From Rheinheimera texasensis DSM 17496 (GTDB lineage: Bacteria; Pseudomonadota; Gammaproteobacteria; Enterobacterales; Alteromonadaceae), in contig NZ_JONU01000007.1 in assembly GCF_000711985.1 (NCBI RefSeq), forward strand, positions 1 to 64,000: a stretch of 64,000 nt of DNA. Direction: 5' to 3'. Position numbers and translations under genes: made by a program. A model generated the notes under the pieces. The model ran no database searches. It was given only the letters and a program-made list of their open reading frames with translations, and was not told the origin of the DNA. Shown here piece after piece: positions 7,565 through 15,649 of the stretch (its first letter is position 1; every line of letters starts with the position of its first letter).

Positions 7565-7981
7565 ATGGTTAAATTGTCAGAAGTTCCTGCCGGCGCTTTA
7601 ATGGTTTGCGAGATTTTTCACCTGTTTGAGCATACCGGTATCTATATTGGTGACGGTCAGATTGTCGAATTGCAGGGCACTGGCCTGATTCGCAGCGTCT
7701 CAACTGGCCGTTTTATGCAAAACCGCAGCGGCGAGGAATTATTAGTCGCCTGCGACAGCCGTGGTAAACCCTATGCGAATACGTCTGCAGCTGAGCGGGC
7801 TGTTAGTCAGATTTTCACGTTTCAGAGCTATGATTTAATCAGCAATAACTGCCATCGTTTTTGTGTGCATTGTCTGACCGGACGCAGCTGGCCCGTCACC
7901 AGTTTTTTTGATCTCAGACAAGTGCTGGAACAACAATTACGGCAAGAAATCCGCTTCGAAAGAGTTCAGCTGTATCGATAA
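7565..7981 (+). CDS. LRAT-like (NlpC/P60-related) domain protein
   Basis: Predicted 138-residue cytoplasmic protein starting at the ATG at 7565, with GGGAG just upstream. It is a nearly stand-alone LRAT domain. FEHTGIYIGDGQIVELQG supplies the first histidine box, and NNCHRFC supplies the cysteine of the circularly permuted papain-type fold (NCEHF in the eukaryotic family). In LRAT/HRASLS enzymes this fold performs acyl transfer or lipid deacylation; bacterial members are mostly uncharacterised. There is no signal peptide or membrane segment. Function is not assignable beyond a possible thiol hydrolase or acyltransferase. Confidence 0.7.
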   Translation: MVKLSEVPAGALMVCEIFHLFEHTGIYIGDGQIVELQGTGLIRSVSTGRFMQNRSGEELLVACDSRGKPYANTSAAERAVSQIFTFQSYDLISNNCHRFCVHCLTGRSWPVTSFFDLRQVLEQQLRQEIRFERVQLYR

Positions 7982-8060
7982 CGCCCGTATTAATAATCAA
8001 TAAAAACAACAGGATATAAATATTTCGATAAATCGTTCGGCGTGTTCAGGGAATTTTTAG

Positions 8061-8089
8061 TCGAAAAAAGCGTCGGAAGCAGCTAGAAT
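8061..8089 (+). promoter_or_regulatory. Candidate promoter upstream of the bax-like gene
   Basis: TAGAAT (8084-8089) is a good -10 followed by a GC-rich discriminator (ACGCCCCC), with TCGAAA (8061-8066) a weak -35 at 17-base spacing. A GC-rich discriminator is typical of stringently controlled promoters. About 170 bases of leader separate it from the gene. Confidence 0.4.
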
Positions 8090-8100
8090 ACGCCCCCTTT

Positions 8101-8163
8101 GCGTCAGAGTTATGCAGCTGCGTATGGTTACGCAGACGCCTGAAACCGGAGTTTTTGGCCGGT
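8101..8163 (+). other. Possible structured leader of the bax-like gene
   Basis: GCGTC (8101-8105) pairs with GACGC (8135-8139) and encloses the hairpin TGCGTA (8119-8124)/TACGCA (8129-8134) with a 12-base 5' bulge. ACCGG (8145-8149)/CCGGT (8159-8163) forms a second stem. It begins just after the candidate promoter. It could be a leader element or a small RNA; no known riboswitch class is recognised. Confidence 0.3.
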
Positions 8164-8261
8164 CAGACCCTGGGGTTTTGTGGTGTTGAATTGTGGTGAT
8201 GTGCTGATATTTTGGCCAAAGCCCGGCAGCGCCAACAGGCCCCGATAACGAGGAACTACCG

Positions 8262-9134
8262 ATGAACAACTTGCTTAAACTGAGCGGCCTCGGCCTGGCT
8301 ACCGTCCTGGTAGGCTGTGCTGCGGTTTATCCCTTTATGCAGGCTGATCCACGCGTTGATGCGCAACAGCTGGCAGAATGGCAAATGCCAAGCAAACTGT
8401 CAGCACTGGAATCCGAAGACCAGCTTAAGTTGCTGTCCCGCCTGACTTATCCCGATGCTATGCCCGCACTGAAAGCAGTGCCTGATTTTTCTGCCATTAA
8501 AGACACCGATAGCCGGAAAAAGGCCTTTTTTGATTATCTGACTCCATTTATCGAGCGGGAAAACGCCCGCATCATCAAACTGCGCAGCCAGATTGAAGAG
8601 CTCGAAGGCAAGTTGCAAAAGCAGCAACAGCTGACCGTTGAAGAATATGCCTTTATTTACAGCCTGTTTGATGAATTTAAAATCGACATGATGGATGCCG
8701 ACCTTGATGGTGTGCGTGAACTACTGGCCCGCGTCGACGTGCTCCCTGTGAGTCTGGTACTCACTCAGGCGGCAAAAGAGTCGGGTTGGGGCAGCAGTCG
8801 TTTTGCTGTCGAAGGGTACAACTTCTTTGGCCAATGGTGTTTTAAATCCGGTTGTGGCGTGGTGCCATCCAAACGCGGTCAGGGCAAATATCACGAAGTG
8901 GCTGTGTTTGATCACGCTGGTGACAGCGTCAACGCCTATTTCTACAACCTCAACACCTTTTATGTTTATGAAGAGTTGCGCGCCATCCGGGCGAAAACAC
9001 GCCGGGAGCATGGCCATGTGGTGCCGGAAAAACTGGCCGCCGGTCTGGCGCGTTATTCCGAGCGCGGTCAGCAATATGTTGAAGAGATCACCGCGATGAT
9101 CATCGCAACCCGCAAAATGATTGGACAAAGCTGA
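8262..9134 (+). CDS. bax: Bax-type glucosaminidase-domain lipoprotein
   Basis: Predicted 290-residue lipoprotein with the lipobox LVGCA (cysteine at 19), similar in size to E. coli Bax (274). The C-terminal half is a glucosaminidase (mannosyl-glycoprotein endo-beta-N-acetylglucosaminidase-like) domain. Its signature LTQAAKESGWGSSRFAVEGY gives the presumed catalytic glutamate near residue 171, followed by NFFGQWCF. It probably acts on peptidoglycan in the periplasm. Residues 98-125 are a charged, probably coiled-coil segment. The stop overlaps the next start by the TGATG junction at 9134, so the two genes are translationally coupled. Confidence 0.8.
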   Translation: MNNLLKLSGLGLATVLVGCAAVYPFMQADPRVDAQQLAEWQMPSKLSALESEDQLKLLSRLTYPDAMPALKAVPDFSAIKDTDSRKKAFFDYLTPFIERENARIIKLRSQIEELEGKLQKQQQLTVEEYAFIYSLFDEFKIDMMDADLDGVRELLARVDVLPVSLVLTQAAKESGWGSSRFAVEGYNFFGQWCFKSGCGVVPSKRGQGKYHEVAVFDHAGDSVNAYFYNLNTFYVYEELRAIRAKTRREHGHVVPEKLAAGLARYSERGQQYVEEITAMIIATRKMIGQS

Positions 9135-9799
9135 TGCAGCGCTATTTTCAACGCCTCAGCGCCATGGCCGTGCTGTCTATCCTGGCCATGTTGATGCCGG
9201 CGCAGGCCGATACCGTATTTAATTACGACGGCTTTTACGCCCGGATGAAGAAAAGTGAAAAGCCGGAATACAGCGAGATCACGCTGGCGTTTTTGCTGCA
9301 AAAAGCGGGGAGTACTGAGCGCTGCCAAATCGACTCGGCGGCCATCACAACCGATATCAGTTCAGAGCCGCTGACCCTGGCGGCCAATGGTGAACTGATC
9401 CTGCCTTACAATGAATTACTTAATAGCCGTAAAGCATTGATCCAACTGAAACAACAACCGGATGCAGTGCCTTGTGATTTAAACTTCCGCCTGCGCAGTC
9501 GCTTGCCGCTGGACAAAACGCTGCAGCTGGCGCAGCTGCAGAAAACCCATCAGCAGTTTGATGGTTTATTAAAAGACCTCGCGGGGTTAGGCAAATATTT
9601 CCTGCCCGACATGACTGGTGTGACGGTGTTATTTAGCGGCGAAGCGCTGGTGCAGGATATATCGCCGGCGTTATTAAGCCGGGTCAAATGTGAAGGCAAA
9701 CAATGCCATATCGATTTGACCGGGCTTGATACCAGCACTGCGGCTAGCGTCAGTTTTACCCAGACACCAGATTATCTGGTGCCGTTATTGCAACGCTAA
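9134..9799 (+). CDS. DUF2987-family exported protein
   Basis: Predicted 221-residue periplasmic protein with a signal peptide (MAVLSILAMLMPAQA, cleavage after residue 25). The segment FNYDGFYARMKKSEKPEYSEI is typical of the DUF2987 family found in Shewanella and Alteromonadales. Two or three cysteines (QC, PC, KCEGKQC) may form disulfides. The family has no known function. It is coupled to the bax-like gene by an overlapping stop/start, suggesting a shared envelope role. Confidence 0.7.
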   Translation: MQRYFQRLSAMAVLSILAMLMPAQADTVFNYDGFYARMKKSEKPEYSEITLAFLLQKAGSTERCQIDSAAITTDISSEPLTLAANGELILPYNELLNSRKALIQLKQQPDAVPCDLNFRLRSRLPLDKTLQLAQLQKTHQQFDGLLKDLAGLGKYFLPDMTGVTVLFSGEALVQDISPALLSRVKCEGKQCHIDLTGLDTSTAASVSFTQTPDYLVPLLQR

Positions 9800-9811
9800 G
9801 CAGCTCCTGCA

Positions 9812-10363
9812 GTGCCTGAACTGGTCCTGCTGACCCACGCCACTGAATTTGAACGGCCGACCAATACCGGCCGTTTAGTGCTGCAAACTGCGCAGTCCAG
9901 TTGTCCCAATGAAGCGCAGACTGCTGGGAATGGCTGGCTGGTACGGGCGCCGCTATGGCAGCGCAGATGCCCGGATGCGGCGCTGATCGCCAGCATTGAA
10001 GCGGCAGCTGATAATCCCCGACAGCATTACGTGCTGCTGTATCCTTCGCCAGATGCCCTTATCGTTGATGTCGACCTGCCTCATAGTTCAACAAGCGCAA
10101 CCCCTGATTTTCCAGCTGGTTTTATTCTGCTGGACGCGACCTGGCAACAGGCGCAAAAAATGTATAACCAAAGCCCGTATCTGCATGCGTTGCCAAAATG
10201 GCAAATTCAGTCAACACATGCTTCGGCGTACAAACTGCGGCGTAACCAGAAACAACAGGGCTGGTGTACCGCTGAGTTGGTGCAGCTGTTATGGCGCTAC
10301 TCAGGTGCCAGTGAAAGCGCGGCCGAATTAGGCCGGCGCTTTTTCGATTTTAATCAAAGATAG
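9812..10363 (+). CDS. DTW-domain tRNA-uridine aminocarboxypropyltransferase-like protein
   Basis: Predicted 183-residue member of the DTW family, whose characterised members (E. coli TapT/YfiP) put the acp group of S-adenosylmethionine on a tRNA uridine. LLTHATEFERPTNTGRL and LLDATWQQAQKMYN (the DTW motif) are clear, followed by YKLRRNQKQQGWCTAELV. The start must be GTG at 9812, because an in-frame stop lies at 9797. This makes it shorter than TapT and without the N-terminal cysteine cluster, so it may be a distinct subfamily. It follows the DUF2987 gene by 12 bases. Confidence 0.75.
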   Translation: MPELVLLTHATEFERPTNTGRLVLQTAQSSCPNEAQTAGNGWLVRAPLWQRRCPDAALIASIEAAADNPRQHYVLLYPSPDALIVDVDLPHSSTSATPDFPAGFILLDATWQQAQKMYNQSPYLHALPKWQIQSTHASAYKLRRNQKQQGWCTAELVQLLWRYSGASESAAELGRRFFDFNQR

Positions 10364-10373
10364 TCGCGGCTAA

Positions 10374-10396
10374 AGTGACAAAACCTGCCTGTCACT
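10374..10396. terminator. Weak hairpin between convergent genes
   Basis: AGTGACA (10374-10380) pairs with TGTCACT (10390-10396), overlapping the stop of the O-antigen ligase-like gene. No clear T-run follows, so termination is only possible. Confidence 0.3.
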
Positions 10397-11732
10397 GCGC
10401 AGAATAACTATCAGCCCGGCGGCGCGTCAGCTTTGCCGGTTGCGCATGGCAGAGCAGGACCAACATCAGAATGGTCAGAAACAACAGCGCATTGGCTGGT
10501 GCCTGCAGGCTGAAATCGACAGTGCTGTGCAGCGCCATGTGACATAACGCCATCAGTGCCGCAAAGCTCAGGCCACGCTCCAGTTTATGATCATGGGTCC
10601 GCATCACGTGCAGCGCCAGATAACTCAACCAGAGCAACCAGACCAGCAATAAGCAGGTGACAGGGATACCCAGTTCAATGGCAAACTGCAGATAGTCGTT
10701 GTGGGCATGGTCATAAAATCCGCTGTACGCCTGGGGTTGAACTGCAGGGAATATGGTGTAGAAGGTACCACCTCCGGAACCTGTCCAGGCGTGCTCGCTG
10801 AGCAATGGTAGCGAATCCCGCACCACCTCGTCGCGGGCCTCACTGACAAAAGAAGTGTCCTGATAACGTTCCTGCAGTTTTTCCAGACCAAACATCGAAC
10901 TGACCAGCAGCATATCCAGCAGTAAAATACTCACAACTAACGGTTTTAACAGTGCCGGCGGTCTTTTGTAAAACCAAAGCGCCAGCAGCGCGACCAGAAT
11001 GAGCGCGGTGAAAAACGCCGCATTGCCCATGCGCGAGCGCGACATCACTAAACCAATTACCATCAGGATCATCGCCAGGCGCAACATCATTTTAGCGCTG
11101 AGCATAGTGCTTAAAATGTCGCGGAACAGCTGCCGCCAGTTGCGCTGCGTGCGTTCACTGGACAGTTGTGATAACAACAGGCCAATAGCGACCGACAACG
11201 AAAGTGCCAGATAGTTAGCGAAGTGATTCTGGTATACAAAAGAGCCGCGGGCACGTGAGCCTTCACTCATTCCGATCACTGGTGAAGCTTCAATGTTGGC
11301 AAGTTGCACCACCACGCCGTAAAAAGCCTGCAAGGCTCCGGAGATCACAATCACCAGCGCCAATAAACGGATACGTTTATGTCCGCTGCAATAATTGAGT
11401 AGTAATGAACACCACAACAAAAAAAACAGAGTTTTGCTGGCCATAATGCCGGTCTGATAGCTATCGGCACTGGGCAAAATCTGCTGGCTTTGCAACACTA
11501 ACCAAAGTAGCAATACACCAAGTGGGGCAAGTGCTAACCGAAATTTTCTGGCACTAAAGAGTGGGGTTGAAGCCTGCCAGCAATGCAGCAAATGCAGGCA
11601 GAATGCGCTGCCGATCAGCACTTGCAACAAACTCCATGCCCAGGCCCGGTTAGAACCGAGTGGAATTGGCGCCCAGAGCAGAATGCCGCAGAGCATGACA
11701 AAAATGATTCGGCTTAACATGCTGTTTTGCAT
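10392..11732 (-). CDS. O-antigen ligase/polymerase (Wzy/WaaL) family membrane protein
   Basis: Predicted 446-residue inner-membrane protein with about 10-12 hydrophobic helices. The Wzy_C/O-antigen ligase pattern is visible: GSFVYQNHFANYLALSLSV in the middle and the large periplasmic loop with GGGTFYTIFPAVQP and DHAHNDYLQFAIELGI, whose histidine/asparagine region is conserved in WaaL-like enzymes. It would join or polymerise lipid-linked saccharides at the periplasmic face. It stands alone 5 kb before the exopolysaccharide region, so the substrate may be that polymer or O-antigen. Confidence 0.8.
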   Translation of the reverse strand: MQNSMLSRIIFVMLCGILLWAPIPLGSNRAWAWSLLQVLIGSAFCLHLLHCWQASTPLFSARKFRLALAPLGVLLLWLVLQSQQILPSADSYQTGIMASKTLFFLLWCSLLLNYCSGHKRIRLLALVIVISGALQAFYGVVVQLANIEASPVIGMSEGSRARGSFVYQNHFANYLALSLSVAIGLLLSQLSSERTQRNWRQLFRDILSTMLSAKMMLRLAMILMVIGLVMSRSRMGNAAFFTALILVALLALWFYKRPPALLKPLVVSILLLDMLLVSSMFGLEKLQERYQDTSFVSEARDEVVRDSLPLLSEHAWTGSGGGTFYTIFPAVQPQAYSGFYDHAHNDYLQFAIELGIPVTCLLLVWLLWLSYLALHVMRTHDHKLERGLSFAALMALCHMALHSTVDFSLQAPANALLFLTILMLVLLCHAQPAKLTRRRADSYSAQ

Positions 11733-11865
11733 TACAAATTAGACTCTTAACCGGGAATACAGCCTGATTGTAACAAGCCCGTAGAGGTAGTACAGAATTT
11801 TCTGCCTGGTTAGTCAGCAGAGAAAAATGTGCCTGTATTATCCATGTACTTTTTTCTTCAGGCAT

Positions 11866-11890
11866 AAAAAAAGCCCCGTTGAACGGGGCC
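11866..11890 (-). terminator. Intrinsic terminator after the small secreted-protein gene
   Basis: On the minus strand, a GCCCCGTT/AACGGGGC stem (plus-strand 11873-11889) is followed by a run of T (plus-strand A at 11866-11872). It lies about 25 bases past the stop of the 150-residue protein and would end the lapG-lapD transcript. Confidence 0.85.
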
Positions 11891-11913
11891 TTTTAAAGAA
11901 GCTATATAACGGC

Positions 11914-12366
11914 TCAGTTGCCGGAAGCCAGTGTGGCATTACCGGTACCGGTACCACCACCAGCGCCAACTCCGCCAGGAGCTGGTGCTAAGGCTAATGC
12001 GGCCGGAGCGCCGGCCGCTGGGCCTGCTGCGGTAGCACTGCTAATCAGTGCCGGGTCAAGGTTTGCCGCAATAGCCAGGGTCGTTAATGTGTCCTGATCA
12101 ACACAAGCTGTGTTGACTGCACGCAGCACTTCCTCTGCTTTTACCGGGTCGTTGCCCGCTTGTTCCAGTGCGAACTCGACAACTTTCTCCGCCAGCTGCG
12201 GATTACAGGTTTTTAAATCTGTCATCTGTGCAACAAATTCGCCGGCTGTTTTACCTTCGGCTTGTGCACTTGCATACATAGCTGATACATCTGCCTGCTG
12301 AGCTAAGGCCTGGAAAGCCAGAACCTGTGTTACAGCGGCGACTAACGCGATCTTTACAACCTTCAT
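11914..12366 (-). CDS. Small secreted Ala/Gly-rich protein next to lapD
   Basis: Predicted 150-residue exported protein. The ATG at 12366 gives a signal peptide (MKVVKIALVAAVTQVLAFQALAQ), with GGGGT upstream; the longer frame runs into lapD and is not credible. After the signal comes an alpha-helical region of about 90 residues with two cysteines (KTCNPQ, TACVDQ). The last 45 residues are low-complexity Ala/Pro/Gly/Thr. I do not recognise the family. It lies 40 bases downstream of lapD on the same strand, ahead of a strong terminator, so it may share the lapG-lapD transcript and act at the cell surface. Confidence 0.65.
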   Translation of the reverse strand: MKVVKIALVAAVTQVLAFQALAQQADVSAMYASAQAEGKTAGEFVAQMTDLKTCNPQLAEKVVEFALEQAGNDPVKAEEVLRAVNTACVDQDTLTTLAIAANLDPALISSATAAGPAAGAPAALALAPAPGGVGAGGGTGTGNATLASGN

Positions 12367-12406
12367 ATGCGACCCCGCATAAATACTGAACAAAAATCCT
12401 TTTGCA

Positions 12407-14482
12407 CTATAACTGACTATTGTTGAAATTGCAGCCGTTTTTTTGGCTAAATTGTTGAAAACTGACAGGGTGATGTAACGCCCGGCCTTGCAATGCGTCG
12501 ACATGCAAACTCTGACAATGTGCAATTTGCGCGGCAGTTTCAACCTGCGCAGCAATCACCCGGATGCCAATGCCGTGGCAAATACGCGTCATGGTTTCCA
12601 CAAAGAAACGGGTATCGGCCTCTTCCAGTGCCCGGATAAAGCTGCCATCGATTTTAATAAAGTCGACGTTAAGCCCTTGCAGGTAACGAAACGAGCTGAA
12701 ACTGGCGCCAAACCGTTCGATGGTCACAGCAGCACCGGCAGCTTTCACACGGTCAAAGAATTGCTTGGCTGAACCAATAGCACCGAGCGTTGCCTGTTCG
12801 TTCACTTCAAACACCAGCTGCGGCAACTGTGCCTGATTACTGCTGATGGTATTAACCAGCCACCAGGTAAATTGCTCGTCATGCAGCGCGCTTTTGCTGA
12901 GGTTAATAGCAAAGCGGCCGCTGAGGCCACGTAACTGGCTGAGGATGTAACTGACCAATGCTTTATCAAGCAATAGAGACACACCAAGCCGCTCCGCCAT
13001 TGCGAATACATCGGCAGAGGCGAGTTGCTGGCCGTGGCTGGAAAAACGCACAAATGTTTCGATATAGACCAGCTCTTGCTGCTGATACACCGGCTGCACT
13101 TCCAGGCTGAACATCTGCGCCATTTCTGCGGAGACCTGCAGACTGGTGTCGGAGAAACCGGCGGAAGTGTCTGATACCACGGAGCGGGTGAACTGATGCA
13201 GGATATCCTGCCAGTGACTGCGGCTTAACGGCAGCTCAGCCCCGAGGCCCGGATTGGTATCCGCCGGATGCAGCTGTTGCCGTGCCTGTTCGCTGTCGAG
13301 CCGGCTTAATGTAGCGCTGAGATCTTCACCGGCATTCAGTTTACGCATCACGACGGCAGCAAAACCGTTTGGATACTGGTCGATACGGGCTATTTCAAAG
13401 GTTTGTTGTAAACCGTGCCGGAAGTCGTCTGCGCTGCTTTGGCCGGCCCGCAGCAAGACGGCAAATTCAGAACCGGAAATGCGGAACAGTTGAGCAGAGT
13501 CTTGCCCACGCACGTGGTGCAGCAGCAGATCAGCGGCTTTTTGCACATACAAATCACCGGCTGCATAACCTTGTTGGTCGTTGACATGCTTCAGTGAACT
13601 TAACGCCACCAGCATCATGTAATGCTGGTCATCCTCGTTGCCACTCAGTTGATTCAGCGCAGTAAACGACTGCATCAGCGCGCGGCGGTTTGGCAAAGTG
13701 GTTAGCGGATCGAGATACACCTGCTGATTGAGCTGCTCGGCACGGTCATTCATCTCATCGAAATTACGCCGAACATGCGCAACCATCCGGTTGAGTGCCC
13801 TAACCACGGCCTGCAACTCAGTGGTCATCGGCATATAGTCGAGCAATTCAAAGCGTTTTTCGGCCAGATGCTGTGCCTGTTTTTCGATATCTTTTAAAGG
13901 CTTGAGCACTACAAGCAGCAGTACGTGTACTGCAACCAGTGCCAGCAAACAAATCAGCAGGCTGTTCCAGAACACCGCTTTAGTGTGGCGCCACAGACTT
14001 TGGTAGGCGTATCCCGGGTGTGCCTGTACCTGCAGTGTGCCGGCGATGCGCCAGCCATCGTTCACTTCTGAGGTCATCACCGGTGGGTCGAGGTGAAACC
14101 AACGGATAAACCAGGCCGGCACTTCGTCCAGTTCTAACCGCGACGTCCGGTCAAACACCACTTGTTGCTTAGTGTCGGTATATTTCATTTTCAGATAAGC
14201 GCCGGAGTCAAAAATCGCCGACACCATAGTTTCCGCGACAGTGATGTCCGCACCGCCGACATAAGGTGAAATCGACAGACCCAGGCTATTAGCAGTGTCT
14301 TTAGCAGATTGCGACAGCTGTGTATCCAGATAACTGCGCATGTTGCTGGTGCTGACCAGCACGGATGAAACAAAGGTCAGTAACGCCAGCAACACCAGTA
14401 ATACGCTGAGTTGCAGGTTCAGAGAAATACCGCGGCCTGGAGCCGGGCTTTCGGCCAAAGAAGAATGTTGCTGATCGGTCAT
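12407..14482 (-). CDS. lapD: LapD-type c-di-GMP receptor (degenerate GGDEF-EAL)
   Basis: Predicted 691-residue inner-membrane receptor. Its order is TM helix (about 22-45), periplasmic LapD/MoxY-type domain (to about 170), second TM helix, HAMP (about 195-250), GGDEF-like domain and EAL-like domain. Both catalytic signatures are degraded: GGDEF reads SGSEF, and EALxR is replaced by ETFVR. This fits a protein that binds c-di-GMP but neither makes nor breaks it. In Pseudomonas LapD, c-di-GMP binding lets the periplasmic part capture LapG and protect a surface adhesin. The neighbouring lapG supports this reading. The adhesin itself is not in the window. Confidence 0.88.
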   Translation of the reverse strand: MTDQQHSSLAESPAPGRGISLNLQLSVLLVLLALLTFVSSVLVSTSNMRSYLDTQLSQSAKDTANSLGLSISPYVGGADITVAETMVSAIFDSGAYLKMKYTDTKQQVVFDRTSRLELDEVPAWFIRWFHLDPPVMTSEVNDGWRIAGTLQVQAHPGYAYQSLWRHTKAVFWNSLLICLLALVAVHVLLLVVLKPLKDIEKQAQHLAEKRFELLDYMPMTTELQAVVRALNRMVAHVRRNFDEMNDRAEQLNQQVYLDPLTTLPNRRALMQSFTALNQLSGNEDDQHYMMLVALSSLKHVNDQQGYAAGDLYVQKAADLLLHHVRGQDSAQLFRISGSEFAVLLRAGQSSADDFRHGLQQTFEIARIDQYPNGFAAVVMRKLNAGEDLSATLSRLDSEQARQQLHPADTNPGLGAELPLSRSHWQDILHQFTRSVVSDTSAGFSDTSLQVSAEMAQMFSLEVQPVYQQQELVYIETFVRFSSHGQQLASADVFAMAERLGVSLLLDKALVSYILSQLRGLSGRFAINLSKSALHDEQFTWWLVNTISSNQAQLPQLVFEVNEQATLGAIGSAKQFFDRVKAAGAAVTIERFGASFSSFRYLQGLNVDFIKIDGSFIRALEEADTRFFVETMTRICHGIGIRVIAAQVETAAQIAHCQSLHVDALQGRALHHPVSFQQFSQKNGCNFNNSQL

Positions 14483-14557
14483 GAGGATAATGCCTTAGCG
14501 GCTGTGGCCGTCTTTTTTGTTGTTATATCAATAAGTGCATAAGCAGCAAACATTTTT

Positions 14558-15250
14558 TTATTGACCCCGTTCAATTTTTTCCAGCACTGCCAGCCAGTGA
14601 CTGTTGCCTTTATGGTTTTGTACTTTATGACCCAGACCACCAGCACGTGCCAGCCACAGGCCGCTGGCGTTAAAACTGTATACTGGTCTTAAGTCGGTCC
14701 GCTCAGAAGCGGGGCGGATCTCGGTTTCAAGATTGTCCAGCACCAGCGGGTAATCCTGCGGGTTTTCGAAATAAACCAGCACCATATGCGGTTCATTTTG
14801 CCGTAACGCGCGCACGTACATCAGTCTTAATTTGTCATCGGGAATGCCAAGGGCGCGCAGCATAAAATATTTCAGGATGCTGTAATCTTCACAGTCGCCG
14901 GCGCCGTTGCCGAGAGATTCAAGCGGCGAGGCCCAATAATCATTTTGGCCCCACTGTTGTTGATCACTGACAAACCGCACCTGACGATTGGCGAATTGAT
15001 TCACCTGATGCAGTTTGTTCCAATCCGACTCTTGTTGATGTTGGCTGAGAAAGTCACGCAGGGCGACGACGCGCTCAAAACCATCGTCGTCATATTGCTG
15101 GCGGGCTTGTTGCAGTGTGCTGTCCGGCAATGTGTAGACAGCGCCGGGCGGTGAGGGCGCCAGCGTCTGAAACACCAGAGGTAACCACAGAGCAAGACGG
15201 TTGATAACCGGTTTCCTTCTAAACGTCAGCGCATAAGTGTTAGTGCGCAT
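14558..15250 (-). CDS. lapG: LapG-type periplasmic cysteine protease
   Basis: Predicted 230-residue bacterial transglutaminase-like cysteine protease (BTLCP) that cleaves LapA-type adhesins to release biofilm cells. The ATG at 15250 gives a signal peptide (residues 10-33); a TTG ten codons upstream is less likely. The Cys-His-Asp triad can be read as GAGDCEDYSILKYF (cysteine near 123), EPHMVLVYF and PLVLDNLE. In LapG the protease depends on calcium. It is 75 bases upstream of lapD on the same strand, the arrangement known from Pseudomonas, Legionella and Shewanella. Confidence 0.88.
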   Translation of the reverse strand: MRTNTYALTFRRKPVINRLALWLPLVFQTLAPSPPGAVYTLPDSTLQQARQQYDDDGFERVVALRDFLSQHQQESDWNKLHQVNQFANRQVRFVSDQQQWGQNDYWASPLESLGNGAGDCEDYSILKYFMLRALGIPDDKLRLMYVRALRQNEPHMVLVYFENPQDYPLVLDNLETEIRPASERTDLRPVYSFNASGLWLARAGGLGHKVQNHKGNSHWLAVLEKIERGQ

Positions 15251-15649
15251 TGACGGATTATGGCAAGGGATAAGTGCCAAAGATTAGCACAATGGCAAAG
15301 AGGGCAGCAATGACCCGACTTTGCAGCAACTCAGTGAAAATACGATGGTTTTAGGCAAAAAATGGCTGCATACCAGCACAGCATTGCGCGATTTATCAGC
15401 AAAAGCGAAAACAAATGCACAAAGGGCATGCTTCAGTCGCACCAATGCAATAAAATTCATCCGTAATTAGGCTGTAAAGGCCGGTTTTCATTGCCTTAGC
15501 ACCGTTAAATACGGTATAAATTCTGCCTGTTCAGGCTTATCGCAGCCGTTTTTTAAAGCCTGATACACACCCGGATGGTGTTGTTGCTTTTCTACTTCGC
15601 TGCAGTCTGATAAGGAAGATCAGGGTTTAATTCAACAGAAGAGTGTTTC
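15251..15649. other. 399-base intergenic region, lapG/galU divergent control region
   Basis: No gene is seen. It must carry both the lapG promoter and the galU promoter. ACCGTTAAATACGGT (15501-15515) is a small inverted repeat that overlaps the galU -10. Confidence 0.5.
15491..15520 (+). promoter_or_regulatory. Candidate galU promoter
   Basis: TTGCCT (15491-15496) and TATAAA (15515-15520) are separated by 18 bases, about 130 bases before the galU start. The inverted repeat ACCGTTAAATACGGT overlaps the spacer. Confidence 0.45.

Noticed and set aside
15251-15649. JUMPstart/ops element or c-di-GMP riboswitch upstream of the polysaccharide genes
   Set aside because: No GGCGGTAG-type ops sequence and no GEMM core were seen here, nor in 35447-35637 upstream of the vps-like operon.
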